From: Ancylomarina salipaludis
GTDB lineage: Bacteria > Bacteroidota > Bacteroidia > Bacteroidales > Marinifilaceae
Reading direction: 5' to 3'
DNA length: 64,000 nt
Assembly: GCF_004122035.1 (NCBI RefSeq)
Contig: NZ_SAXA01000001.1
Coordinates: 310,001-374,000 of the forward strand
Under the pieces are notes generated by a model. That model was given only the letters and a program-made list of their open reading frames with translations, searched no databases and had not been told where the DNA came from. Shown here in pieces: positions 1-7,595 of the stretch (the first letter of the stretch is position 1; every line of letters starts with the position of its first letter). Position numbers and translations under genes: made by a program.

Positions 1-479
1 TTATGAATTCAGCTTACTACACCGACAAGTGTTTGGGTGAGTTTATAGCCAGATTAAAGAAACTTCCAAGTTGGGACAATACTTTGGTGATTTTATTGGC
101 TGATCATGGCTCTCGTTACGTAGGTAACTTTGTGCCCAGCGATCCTGTTAAATACAAGATTCCGATGCTTTGGCTTGGTGGCTGCCTAAAACAAAAAGGG
201 CTTAAAGTTCCTAAATATGGATGCCAGCCGGATTTGGCCAACACCCTTTTATCTCAAATGGGGATAGATGATTCGGAATTCAAAATCGGTAAAAACCTCT
301 TTAATAAATCTCAGCGGGGATATGCCTACTTTACCTATAACAATGGGTTTGGCTTTGTGGATTCAACTCAGAGTTTAGTTTTTGATCTGAATTCAAACAA
401 ATGGAAATCTGAAATTGATAAACACGAGGATGCTAAAACTGTCCTTCAATATTTAGACTACAGCTTCTTTAAGCTTTAG
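1..479 (+). CDS. Sulfatase / LTA-synthase-like family protein, C-terminal part (5' truncated)
   Basis: The gene enters from the left edge, so only about the last 158 residues are visible. The segment LVILLADHGSR carries the Asp-His metal-ligand motif of the alkaline-phosphatase superfamily, and KIPMLWLGG followed by QPDLANTLLSQMGI is the usual C-terminal pattern of LTA-synthase-type sulfatases (strand, then the helix that checks the metal site). The family hydrolyses phosphate or sulfate esters or transfers phosphoglycerol or phosphoethanolamine at the outer face of the inner membrane, and the membrane part would lie upstream. The first Met at position 3 is internal. Substrate cannot be told. 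A strong terminator follows 20 bases after the stop. Confidence 0.8.
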   Translation, partial: MNSAYYTDKCLGEFIARLKKLPSWDNTLVILLADHGSRYVGNFVPSDPVKYKIPMLWLGGCLKQKGLKVPKYGCQPDLANTLLSQMGIDDSEFKIGKNLFNKSQRGYAYFTYNNGFGFVDSTQSLVFDLNSNKWKSEIDKHEDAKTVLQYLDYSFFKL

Positions 480-499
480 TGTATAGAACGAATAAAATG

Positions 500-537
500 A
501 ATGGCTAGCTCTTAATGTAAAGGGCTAGCCATTTTTA
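500..537 (+). terminator. Rho-independent terminator after the sulfatase gene
   Basis: AATGGCTAGC (500-509) pairs perfectly with GCTAGCCATT (524-533) and is followed by a short T run. It ends the sulfatase transcript. Confidence 0.8.
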
Positions 538-923
538 TATCATTACTACCACACATTTAGTTTAGCTTCGCCGAGCACATCTTTGTTTCGGTTTTATTGT
601 GTGGTCTATTATTCAAACTCTCATTTTTTGCTTTACCTATTTAGTTATTGGGCAAAAAACCATTTTTTCAGGCTTTGTACTTTTAACATTGAGCAAAAAA
701 CCATTTTTTTTGGCTTTGTCCTTTTGACATTGAGCAAAAAAATCATTTTTCAGGCTTTGTTCTTTTGACATTGAGCAAAAAATCATTTTTTCAAGCTTTA
801 CCCATTCGGATATAGAATAAAAAATCTCTATCGTAAACGAAAATTCGTAATTAACTGTTGCAAAAGAATGCTAAAACTGTTCAGCAATACCCCGACTATC
901 AATTTTATAAAATTAATCTGTAA
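538..923. other. Non-coding interval with tandem repeat
   Basis: No credible gene is seen between the sulfatase terminator and the next gene. The only structure is the 41-bp tandem repeat at 650-800. A 61-codon open frame at 583-768 follows the repeat period and has low complexity, so it is not called. Confidence 0.6.
650..800. repeat. 41-bp tandem repeat, about 3.7 copies
   Basis: Copies start at 650, 691, 732 and 773 with an exact 41-base period; the last is partial, and a degenerate half copy precedes the first. Each copy reads GAGC, an A run, CCA or TCA, a T run, then AGGCTTTGT and CTTTTGACATT. The A run / T run pair could form a weak hairpin in every copy. Copies differ by a few substitutions and one-base shifts in the homopolymers, as expected from slippage. 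Function unknown. Confidence 0.8.
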
Positions 924-1301
924 CTAAGATTCTGATAGACCTAACCATGTACGAGCAGCATGAACAGTCGTAAAAATTTCCATTGAGTAATTTCTCTGCA
1001 AACTAAGCTGCTTATAATAATATGCCATTGCTGTATCTAAGGGTTTATCTAATACAACTGCGTGCTTAATAGAAAGATATCGATCCAATAATCTATTATT
1101 CGCATCGGCAATTTTCTGAAGTTGATTAAACTCAAATGCAACCTCACATTCAAGCATATTAATAATCATATTCAGATCTGCCAGCAAAAAGTCATCCTTT
1201 ATGATAGATTCAATAAAAACGACCACTTCGTCTACTGTAACCGTACCTTTCATTGTACAATTTAACACCTGGCGTCTTTTATCAAAGTCATAATGTATCA
1301 T
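924..1301 (-). CDS. Conserved hypothetical protein, STAS/SpoIIAA-like size and fold
   Basis: A 125-residue protein starting MIHYDFD. An in-frame ATG exists 36 bases upstream (1337), but the extra residues are a poor match to what follows, so the inner start is preferred. The pattern of an N-terminal strand pair, a helix with ..TVDEVVVFIESIIKD and a central MIINMLECEV strand resembles the small SpoIIAA/STAS-like proteins frequent in Bacteroidota. No catalytic residues are evident. It is probably a protein-interaction or lipid-binding module. It lies alone between the vor terminator and the repeat region. Family assignment is tentative. Confidence 0.6.
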   Translation of the reverse strand: MIHYDFDKRRQVLNCTMKGTVTVDEVVVFIESIIKDDFLLADLNMIINMLECEVAFEFNQLQKIADANNRLLDRYLSIKHAVVLDKPLDTAMAYYYKQLSLQRNYSMEIFTTVHAARTWLGLSES

Positions 1302-1342
1302 AGCTAGTAACTTTATGACAATCAAGTTACAAAACATATTAT

Positions 1343-1382
1343 ATAAAAAAAAGAAGAATCTTAGTATAAGATTCTTCTTTTT
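1343..1382 (-). terminator. Terminator of the vor operon
   Basis: A 16-bp perfect stem (1348-1363 with 1367-1382) has a 3-base loop GTA. On the minus strand it runs into a long T tract. It lies 30 bases after the VorC stop codon. Confidence 0.85.
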
Positions 1383-1411
1383 AATTGGATAGTATTTGTT
1401 GTTGTTTTGTT

Positions 1412-1963
1412 CTATAGCGCTAGTACAGTTTCAACATTTTCAATTCCTTTTTGAATGGCTTCAATATTTAAAGGAATCAATTTATGATGACGCTCTGGCA
1501 ATGATTTCTCAAGACCTCTCTGAACATTCTCAAGTTTTACGATAGGCTTCACTTTAAGGAAACCACCCATAATAATCATGTTGAAAGTCTTAGGATTACC
1601 CATTTCAGTAGCTAAGGCTGCACCTGGAATTCTAAAGATATTGATATCTGTTCTTTCCGGATGACGTGTGATACCGTTTGGATCATATAATAAAGTTCCA
1701 CCTGGCTTAACATCAGCTTCGAACTTATCCATTGATTGCTGGTTAAGAATGATAGCTGTATCGAATTTCTTCAACACTGGTGAACTAATACGATTGTCGC
1801 TAAGGATTACAGTTACGTTAGCTGTACCTCCACGCATTTCAGGACCATATGATGGCATCCATGATACTTCCTGATCCTGCATAATACCTGAGTAAGCAAG
1901 AATTTTACCCATTGAAAGTACACCCTGACCACCAAATCCTGCAATTATAATTTCTTCAGTCAT
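1412..1963 (-). CDS. 2-oxoacid:ferredoxin oxidoreductase, gamma subunit (VorC/KorC type)
   Basis: A 183-residue gamma subunit of the pyruvate:ferredoxin oxidoreductase superfamily. It opens with EIIIAGFGGQGVLSMGKILA, the diagnostic GxGGQG motif of the gamma domain (POR family), followed by SWMPSYGPEMRGG, which is also typical. Together with the TPP-binding and alpha subunits upstream it forms a cytoplasmic enzyme that oxidatively decarboxylates a 2-oxoacid to acyl-CoA with reduction of ferredoxin. It is the last gene of the operon. The 91-base gap from the beta subunit is longer than the other gaps, but no terminator is visible there. The VOR versus KOR substrate cannot be settled from this subunit. 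Confidence 0.9.
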   Translation of the reverse strand: MTEEIIIAGFGGQGVLSMGKILAYSGIMQDQEVSWMPSYGPEMRGGTANVTVILSDNRISSPVLKKFDTAIILNQQSMDKFEADVKPGGTLLYDPNGITRHPERTDINIFRIPGAALATEMGNPKTFNMIIMGGFLKVKPIVKLENVQRGLEKSLPERHHKLIPLNIEAIQKGIENVETVLAL

Positions 1964-2054
1964 TTTTTTACAGTTTTAATCGATTATGGGATAGATCACT
2001 GATTGTTCTAAATAATCTACCATAAAGTTAATCTCGCTCTATCCCTAATGAAAT

Positions 2055-2828
2055 TTACTCGTCTTTTAATGTACCAAGTGGGTAATAAGGGAACATGTTT
2101 TCTTTCATCCACACGTTAGACTGTACAGGAGACATTTTCCATCCCGAGCTACAAGTTCCAACAATCTCGATAAACGAAATACCCTTATCTTCTCTGGTAT
2201 TTTCAAAACCTTTACGAATTGCTTTTTTCAATTTGCGAACCGCACCCGGAGTTTCTGCTGACTCACGAGTCACAAAACGAGTACCTGGTAACATCGCTAC
2301 CATTTCAGACATTTTCATTGGGAAACCGGTTGTATGACAATCACGTCCGTAAGGAGATGTTGCAGTCACCTGTCCTTCAAGAGTTGTTGGTGCCATCTGT
2401 CCTCCGGTCATACCATAAATGGCATTGTTTACGAAGAACACAACGATGCTTTCACCACGGTTACAAGCGTGCATAATTTCAGCACAACCGATAGAAGCTA
2501 AGTCACCATCACCTTGATAAGTGAAAACATATTTATCAGGCATCAAACGCGATGTTGCTGTAGCCAATGCAGGCGCACGACCATGAGCAGCTTGTTGCCA
2601 ATCGATATCTAAATAGTTATATGCTAACACGGAACATCCTACAGGAGAAACACCAACTGTTTTTTCCTGAATGCCCATCTCATCAATAACTTCAGCAATT
2701 GCTTTATGAATTACACCATGAGTACAACCCGGGCAGTAATGCATTTCGTTATCTAAAAGAACAGAAGTTTTTTTGTAAACAACGTTCTCTTCGCTAATTA
2801 TATTCTTAAGTTCTGTTGTTGCTGTCAT
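2055..2828 (-). CDS. 2-oxoacid:ferredoxin oxidoreductase, TPP-binding beta subunit (VorA/KorB type)
   Basis: A 257-residue thiamine-diphosphate subunit. YCPGCTHGVIHKAIAE near residue 32 is the cysteine segment of this family. The TPP/Mg motif GDGDLASIGCAEIMHACNRG ending in VFFVNN lies around residues 105-135, followed by YGMTGGQMAPTT. It catalyses decarboxylation of the 2-oxoacid on TPP and passes electrons to the ferredoxin subunit. It starts 3 bases after the VorB stop, so the two are translationally linked. No separate iron-sulfur domain is fused; the electron carrier is encoded by the first gene of the operon. Confidence 0.92.
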   Translation of the reverse strand: MTATTELKNIISEENVVYKKTSVLLDNEMHYCPGCTHGVIHKAIAEVIDEMGIQEKTVGVSPVGCSVLAYNYLDIDWQQAAHGRAPALATATSRLMPDKYVFTYQGDGDLASIGCAEIMHACNRGESIVVFFVNNAIYGMTGGQMAPTTLEGQVTATSPYGRDCHTTGFPMKMSEMVAMLPGTRFVTRESAETPGAVRKLKKAIRKGFENTREDKGISFIEIVGTCSSGWKMSPVQSNVWMKENMFPYYPLGTLKDE

Positions 2829-2831
2829 AAC

Positions 2832-3917
2832 TTATTCTCCTAAAAAATTTTGTTCTAATGCTTCAACTACTTCGTCAGGAGTAGGAATAATTCCACCGTA
2901 ACGACCATAATGCTCTACTGGCACTTTACCGTTAACAGCCAAACGAACATCTTCTACCATCTGACCAGCACTCATTTCTACTGATAAAATTCCTTTTACC
3001 TGACCAAGCATTTCCTGAATAGCCTTAGTTGGGTAAGGGAAAAGAGTTATAGGACGTAGCAAACCAACTTTAATTCCTTTTTCACGAGCCAATTCAATAG
3101 CTTTTTGGCAAATACGAGCACTTGAACCGTAAGCAACGAATAGATAGTCAGCGTCATCACAATCGATTTTTTCGAAACGAACTTCGTTTTCTTCCATTGC
3201 ACGGTATTTCGCCTGAAGTTTGTGATTGAAAACTTCCTGCTTAGCTGAATCAAGGTCAAGAGATGTAGAGATATTACGTTCTCTGTCTGCTGTTTTACCA
3301 GTAGTTGCCCATGTACCAGACTTCGCGATAATTTCTTCTTCAGTCCAACGAGGCTTGAATTCTGACAATTCAACCTTCTCCATCATCTGACCAATAACAC
3401 CGTCAGACAAAATCATTGCCGGATTTAAGTATTTGTGTGAAAGTTCGAAACCTAAGTCTACAAAATCATTCATTTCCTGAACAGAAGCAGGAGCCAATAC
3501 AATAAGCTTATAGTCACCATGTCCACCACCTTTTACAGCTTGGAAATAATCTGACTGAGCTGGCTGAATTGTACCCAAACCTGGTCCTCCTCGTACAATA
3601 TTTACGATCAAAGCAGGAAGTTCAGCTCCGGCTAAGTAGGTAATACCTTCAGCTTTCAAACTGATTCCAGGGCTTGACGAAGATGTCATTACTTTTTTAC
3701 CGCAAGATGCTCCACCATAGACCATGTTAATTGCAGCGACTTCGCTTTCCGCTTGAACAACAACCATTCCGGTTTCCAGTTCAGGTCGGCGAATCATAAG
3801 GGTTTCCATAATTTCGGACTGAGGTGTAATTGGGTAACCAAAATACCCATCGCATCCGCAACGAATAGCTGCTTCAGCAATCACTTCATTCCCCTTCATT
3901 AATCGAATATCTCCCAT
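2832..3917 (-). CDS. vorB: 2-oxoacid:ferredoxin oxidoreductase, alpha subunit VorB
   Basis: A 361-residue alpha subunit, full length for VorB. The N-terminal pyrimidine-binding domain begins RLMKGNEVIAEAAIRCGCDG and contains YPITPQSEIMETL. The C-terminal transketolase-C-like domain holds ..VAYGSSARICQKAI and VGLLRPITLFPYP. The enzyme is usually annotated as 3-methyl-2-oxobutanoate:ferredoxin oxidoreductase, which makes isobutyryl-CoA from the valine 2-oxoacid and accepts other branched 2-oxoacids; a 2-oxoglutarate enzyme (KorA) is the alternative. The aminotransferase and ADP-forming acyl-CoA synthetase nearby favour the amino-acid catabolic role. It is 44 bases after the ferredoxin gene. Confidence 0.9.
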   Translation of the reverse strand: MGDIRLMKGNEVIAEAAIRCGCDGYFGYPITPQSEIMETLMIRRPELETGMVVVQAESEVAAINMVYGGASCGKKVMTSSSSPGISLKAEGITYLAGAELPALIVNIVRGGPGLGTIQPAQSDYFQAVKGGGHGDYKLIVLAPASVQEMNDFVDLGFELSHKYLNPAMILSDGVIGQMMEKVELSEFKPRWTEEEIIAKSGTWATTGKTADRERNISTSLDLDSAKQEVFNHKLQAKYRAMEENEVRFEKIDCDDADYLFVAYGSSARICQKAIELAREKGIKVGLLRPITLFPYPTKAIQEMLGQVKGILSVEMSAGQMVEDVRLAVNGKVPVEHYGRYGGIIPTPDEVVEALEQNFLGE

Positions 3918-3961
3918 TACAAAAATATTTTTAAGATTTTCAGATTTTGATTAAATAGTAA

Positions 3962-4189
3962 TTAGCTTGCTTTTACTCTGTAAACAGTAATTACTGTGTC
4001 CGGACAAACTAAACCACAACTTGAACAACCAATACATGCATCAGCATTGGCCATGTGGGCATAATGGTAACCTTTGCCATTAACGTCGCGTGCAAGTTCG
4101 ATAACCTTTGTAGGGCAGGCTACAACACATAAGCCACAACCTTTACATTTTTCGGTATCAACAACAATAGCACCTTTGAATTTTGCCAT
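3962..4189 (-). CDS. 2x[4Fe-4S] ferredoxin subunit of the 2-oxoacid oxidoreductase (VorD type)
   Basis: A 75-residue dicluster ferredoxin with CKGCGLCVVACP (about residues 15-26) and CIGCSSCGLVCP (about residues 52-63), two complete CxxCxxCxxxCP cluster motifs. It is the first gene of the vor operon and would take electrons from the TPP subunit to soluble ferredoxin or flavodoxin. The order delta-alpha-beta-gamma is the standard one for four-subunit enzymes of this class. The 220-base interval upstream, up to the aminotransferase stop, holds no recognisable terminator, and I could not find a convincing TAnnTTTG box in it. Confidence 0.92.
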   Translation of the reverse strand: MAKFKGAIVVDTEKCKGCGLCVVACPTKVIELARDVNGKGYHYAHMANADACIGCSSCGLVCPDTVITVYRVKAS

Positions 4190-4413
4190 AGCGTTTATAA
4201 TATTAAGAATTTAATGTTAATTTGCTCGATAAAGGTAACAAATCAAAAGCGACTTTCATCATTTCCCTTTCAATTCATCGCCAATATCAAGAATTTACAA
4301 TCAGTCTAAATAAATTATGCCCCATATATAACAAATTCGTTACTTGAGAGGCATATTTTATACGAATCTGTAACTACTCATCTCCTACTTATACGAAATA
4401 CTTAAACATTCAG

Positions 4414-5730
4414 TTATGCAAGAACCTGATGATGCTTATGAAACTCTTTCAATCTGAACTCCAAATCAGCAAATTGATCACGAGAGATTTGAGACACACA
4501 AGCGCGAAGGCCTTCTTTTAAACTTCCTGTCTCATTCAAACAGATTGCAGAAATACCATAGTATAATAACTTCCTATTCAAATCGGGACCGGTTAGTCCG
4601 GGATAAGCAATCGTAAAATAAAATCCATCGGCCAAAGGCACATCAAGATCGGTTCCGTAAACCAATTCAAAACCATTATCTATAAATAGTTTCTTCATAA
4701 TCTTGGCACGTTCGCCATACTCTTTCACATCTTCAACAAAATTGAATCGACCATCATTAGCCGCTTTAAGCATGCCATGCAAACCATACTGTGCAGAATG
4801 TGAAACACCTGAAGAAAGTGTATAGATGATTCTATAGATAATGGTATACCCAAAACCATCTGCTCCAAATCGTTTTTTCAAACCAGCATACCTTCTTTTA
4901 TATAAGTTATCTGACATACAAAGCAAACCAATTCTTTGTCCTGCGTAAGAGAAAGCCTTTGAGCTGGAGATCATCAAAATATAATTATCGGTATATCTGG
5001 CTACTGATGGCTGATATGGTCCCACACCCGGCTGACTCAAATCTGTTCTGAAATCCATTGCAAAATAAGCCAGATCTTCCAATACAATTGCATCGTATTT
5101 GGTTGCCATTTCACCAATCGTTTTCAACTCATCCTCATTCATACAAATCCAGGCCGGATTATTAGGGTTTGAGTAAAGAATACCTGCAATATTTCCTTTT
5201 GACATGATTGACTCCAACTTATCGCGCAACTTATCTCCACGATAATCGTAAATGTCAAAGGTTTCATATTTCATTCCCAAAACGTCCATTTGCGTTTTCT
5301 GCACCGGAAATCCAGGGTCTACAAATAAAATTGTATCCTTCCCTTCTGTTGCAGAACAAACTGCCATAAAAGCGGCATATCCACCTTGCATAGAACCTAC
5401 TGTCGGTACAATTCCCTCAGGTTTCATATCGACATTCATAAAGTTTTTCACAAATCTGGACGCTTCTTCTTTCAATACCTTAACGCCTTCAAGCATCGGG
5501 TAAGCAGAAGCAACGCCATGATCCAGAGCTTCTTTTTCGGCTTCGATACCAAATTTAGAGGCTGCCAAACCCGGAACCCCCATTTCCATACGAATGAATT
5601 TCTCTCCACTCTCTTCTTCAATCATATTCACTACACGTACAACATCACGAATAGTGGCATCTTCCATCTTATCAATCTCACACAGAGCTAATTTATCATC
5701 AACTATTTGAGAATTTATGGGGGTTTTCAT
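4414..5730 (-). CDS. PLP-dependent class I/II aminotransferase
   Basis: A 438-residue fold-type I aminotransferase. Visible residues are SNPNNPAW near 187 (substrate and cofactor site Asn), LEDLAYFAMDF near 217 (the Asp that pairs with the pyridine nitrogen and the Tyr that contacts O3), and SSSKAFSYAGQRIGL with the Schiff-base lysine at about residue 258, followed by the conserved Arg. It probably moves the amino group of an amino acid to 2-oxoglutarate, yielding a 2-oxoacid. Position between the vor operon and the flavodoxin/acyl-CoA synthetase genes suggests branched-chain or aromatic amino acids, but substrate range cannot be read from sequence. Confidence 0.88.
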   Translation of the reverse strand: MKTPINSQIVDDKLALCEIDKMEDATIRDVVRVVNMIEEESGEKFIRMEMGVPGLAASKFGIEAEKEALDHGVASAYPMLEGVKVLKEEASRFVKNFMNVDMKPEGIVPTVGSMQGGYAAFMAVCSATEGKDTILFVDPGFPVQKTQMDVLGMKYETFDIYDYRGDKLRDKLESIMSKGNIAGILYSNPNNPAWICMNEDELKTIGEMATKYDAIVLEDLAYFAMDFRTDLSQPGVGPYQPSVARYTDNYILMISSSKAFSYAGQRIGLLCMSDNLYKRRYAGLKKRFGADGFGYTIIYRIIYTLSSGVSHSAQYGLHGMLKAANDGRFNFVEDVKEYGERAKIMKKLFIDNGFELVYGTDLDVPLADGFYFTIAYPGLTGPDLNRKLLYYGISAICLNETGSLKEGLRACVSQISRDQFADLEFRLKEFHKHHQVLA

Positions 5731-5876
5731 ATTCTGTATTTAAAGTGTTATTGTTTAAATTTTAATTACTGCAATTTTACAAATTTTCCTTACAAATTAA
5801 AACTAATCGAGCTTATATAATTACAATCTAAAGAGAGGAATCGTTTTAAAAATACCAAACTGATAGTTCCAGTCCA

Positions 5877-5908
5877 AAAAAAAAGCTTTCTTCAAAAAAA
5901 GAAAGCTT
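5877..5908 (-). terminator. Terminator after the flavodoxin gene
   Basis: AAGCTTTCTT (5883-5892) pairs with AAGAAAGCTT (5899-5908). The A run at 5877-5884 gives the T tract on the minus strand. Confidence 0.75.
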
Positions 5909-5929
5909 CAATTCATATATCAATACTTT

Positions 5930-6445
5930 TTAAATCATCTCCGGCTCAATGATTTTCAACCAATTATCGACTCTTTCTTCAGTCAACTCTTCTTCGAAAT
6001 CTTCATCAATAGGAAGCCCTACAAATTTTCCATCTACAAAAGCACGAGATTCATTAAACTCATAACCTTCGGCGCTCACTTCACCAATAAGGGTCGCTCC
6101 GGTTTCTTTAACAACTTCAGATAACTCCCCCATAGCATCAACAAAGAAATCAGCATAAGCAACATGATCTCCAAGTCCGAAAATGGCAACTCGCTTACCT
6201 TTTAAGCTAATCCCCTTCATTTTGGGCAAAAAATGATCCCAGTCGTTTCCTGTATTATCTGAAGACCAATTATGCTTGCCAAGAGTTGAAATACCCAAAA
6301 TAATATTTTCATACGCATAGAAAGCACTTGCATCAACATCTTTAACTTTTACCAGAGCAACATTTTCAAGTTTACCAGCAATAAGCTTAGCTACTTTTTC
6401 TACATTACCTTCTTCAGGGCCGTAAAACAATCCGATTTTAGTCAT
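5930..6445 (-). CDS. fldA: Long-chain flavodoxin
   Basis: A 171-residue long-chain flavodoxin. The second half is classical: NIILGISTLGKHNWSSDN, VAIFGLGDHVAYADFFVDAMG (FMN isoalloxazine loop) and ESRAFVDGKFVGLPIDED. The N-terminal FMN phosphate loop is unusual: FYGPEEGNVEKVA instead of the common [ST]x[ST]GNT, so the hydroxyl side chains that normally hold the phosphate are missing. It is a cytoplasmic one-electron carrier that replaces ferredoxin under iron limitation. In this block it could accept electrons from the 2-oxoacid oxidoreductase. It has its own terminator, so it is probably a separate transcript. Confidence 0.9.
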   Translation of the reverse strand: MTKIGLFYGPEEGNVEKVAKLIAGKLENVALVKVKDVDASAFYAYENIILGISTLGKHNWSSDNTGNDWDHFLPKMKGISLKGKRVAIFGLGDHVAYADFFVDAMGELSEVVKETGATLIGEVSAEGYEFNESRAFVDGKFVGLPIDEDFEEELTEERVDNWLKIIEPEMI

Positions 6446-6503
6446 ATTTTCAGTATAAAAAGAGATGAGACATTAACAAAACACAGTGAACCCACTCGTG
6501 CTT

Positions 6504-6548
6504 ATTATAAAAAACAGAGGATTAAAAATTTATAATTTTCAATCCTCT
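6504..6548 (-). terminator. Terminator after the Mpv17-like gene
   Basis: Positions 6516-6530 pair with 6534-6548 with one A-C mismatch and a 3-base loop. An A-rich run precedes it on the plus strand, giving T-rich sequence on the minus strand. Confidence 0.7.
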
Positions 6549-6560
6549 ACAAAGTTATAA

Positions 6561-7253
6561 TTATTTAGCACTTTTCAAACTTGCAATGGCGAGTAATACC
6601 CCCAATACAATTCCCAAAACGGCTGCAAACAGAACCTGATAATCGGGTGGCAATAAAAAGGTAAATGTATGCGCTGGAATCCAGAAAAAAGGAATTGTTT
6701 TTTTGAACACAAAATTCCACTGCACTCCCCAATCCAACTTTTGAAAAATATTAGAAAACTGAATTGGTTTCAGAAAACCACTTAGAGTTCCACCATTATC
6801 AATAATATGTGTATCCGTAATTTTATGCAAAGTCATCATTACGGGTGCATAAATAAGGTTCATACAAGCAGATATTGCAAAGGCAACTAATAACTTATCG
6901 GTACTAAAAGCACCTTTCATAACTTCAGTTGCCCCATCAAGACCAAGATAAGCAAGGAAGATTGGTGTTCCGGTTGCAAAAATAACAAAAGCCAACTTGA
7001 TGCTTAATCCTAAAAATCCCCAAACAATAGCTCGGGGAAGAATACCAAAACCCTTTTGGTAGTAAACACCAGATTTCAATCTTAATCCAATCACCTCGCC
7101 CAATGTGGCAAGAATAGCGAATTTAATAAAACTGGTAACCATACCATGTGCTTTATTGTAGCCTACATAAAAGTTAAACACCTCATCTGACACAAAAAAT
7201 GGCAGAAAAAAAGCGACAACACAGAGTATAAATATTAAATCTTGTTTTTTCAT
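6561..7253 (-). CDS. Mpv17/PMP22-like integral membrane protein
   Basis: About 230 residues with at least four hydrophobic segments. The C-terminal part FWIPAHTFTFLLPPDYQVLFAA fits the Mpv17/PMP22 signature (W-P-x-x-F-x-F-x-P-x-x-x-R-V in eukaryotic peroxisomal and mitochondrial members), here with Gln in place of Arg. The start at MKKQDL is preferred to an ATG six codons upstream (7271), because the hydrophobic N-terminal segment begins directly after it. Function in bacteria is not established; a channel-like role is known only for eukaryotic relatives. It forms a small unit with the 49-aa membrane protein upstream. Confidence 0.7.
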   Translation of the reverse strand: MKKQDLIFILCVVAFFLPFFVSDEVFNFYVGYNKAHGMVTSFIKFAILATLGEVIGLRLKSGVYYQKGFGILPRAIVWGFLGLSIKLAFVIFATGTPIFLAYLGLDGATEVMKGAFSTDKLLVAFAISACMNLIYAPVMMTLHKITDTHIIDNGGTLSGFLKPIQFSNIFQKLDWGVQWNFVFKKTIPFFWIPAHTFTFLLPPDYQVLFAAVLGIVLGVLLAIASLKSAK

Positions 7254-7307
7254 TTTTATAATATCATGCAAATGGTAAATAATATCGAGATCGCAAGATC
7301 AAGATTT

Positions 7308-7340
7308 AAAATAAATACCCGAGACGATGTCTCGGGTATC
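7308..7340 (-). terminator. Hairpin between the 49-aa gene and the Mpv17-like gene
   Basis: ATACCCGAGAC (7315-7325) and GTCTCGGGTAT (7329-7339) form an 11-bp perfect stem with loop GAT, followed on the minus strand by T-rich sequence. It lies 8 bases after the small gene and would end or attenuate transcription into the Mpv17-like gene. Confidence 0.75.
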
Positions 7341-7347
7341 ATCCAGC

Positions 7348-7497
7348 TTATTTAGCTGGTTGTTCGGTATGACTATCAAAGCCCTTTTTTATTCCATTAT
7401 AAACATTGCTCCAATTTAAGGCAATAGCTATTAAAAGAATCAAAATAAAACTGATCATCAGTTTTTCGTTTAGGCTAAGGTCTTTAAACTTTCTCAT
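7348..7497 (-). CDS. Small membrane protein, 49 aa
   Basis: A short gene read directly from the sequence: it starts MRKFKDLSLNEKLM, continues with one strongly hydrophobic stretch (ISFILILLIAIAL, about residues 15-27) and ends DSHTEQPAK before TAA. Charge distribution predicts a single membrane span with a basic cytoplasmic N-terminus. A promoter-like pair lies 50-80 bases upstream and a perfect 11-bp hairpin follows the stop, so it looks like a genuine transcribed unit. I do not recognise a characterised family. The neighbouring Mpv17-like gene may be its partner, but that is only inferred from position. Confidence 0.7.
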   Translation of the reverse strand: MRKFKDLSLNEKLMISFILILLIAIALNWSNVYNGIKKGFDSHTEQPAK

Positions 7498-7546
7498 AAT
7501 ATAATGAGTAATTTAGTGAGTGAGTAGATTATCAATTTGAAAGATG

Positions 7547-7578
7547 TAAAGGTATCGTCAAATTCACGAACCTACAAA
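7547..7578 (-). promoter_or_regulatory. Putative promoter for the 49-aa gene
   Basis: On the minus strand TTTG (7578-7575), a 20-base spacer and TACCTTTA (7554-7547) fit the Bacteroidota promoter with one mismatch in the last base. The start codon follows about 50 bases on. Confidence 0.4.
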
Positions 7579-7595
7579 CAAGCTAAGTCACAGTT

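Noticed and set aside
669-677. CAGGCTTTG in the 41-bp repeat also occurs in the dnaK promoter
   Set aside because: A 9-base match between AT-rich regions; the repeat lacks the TGGCAC -24 element, so a shared promoter is not supported.
583-768. 61-codon plus-strand frame over the 41-bp repeat
   Set aside because: Its low-complexity Phe/Leu-rich sequence follows the repeat period (41 is not a multiple of 3, so the repeated peptide shifts frame); no start context or family.
2095-2476. Plus-strand open frames opposite the vor genes
   Set aside because: They are antisense shadows of conserved genes, with no family resemblance or promoter.
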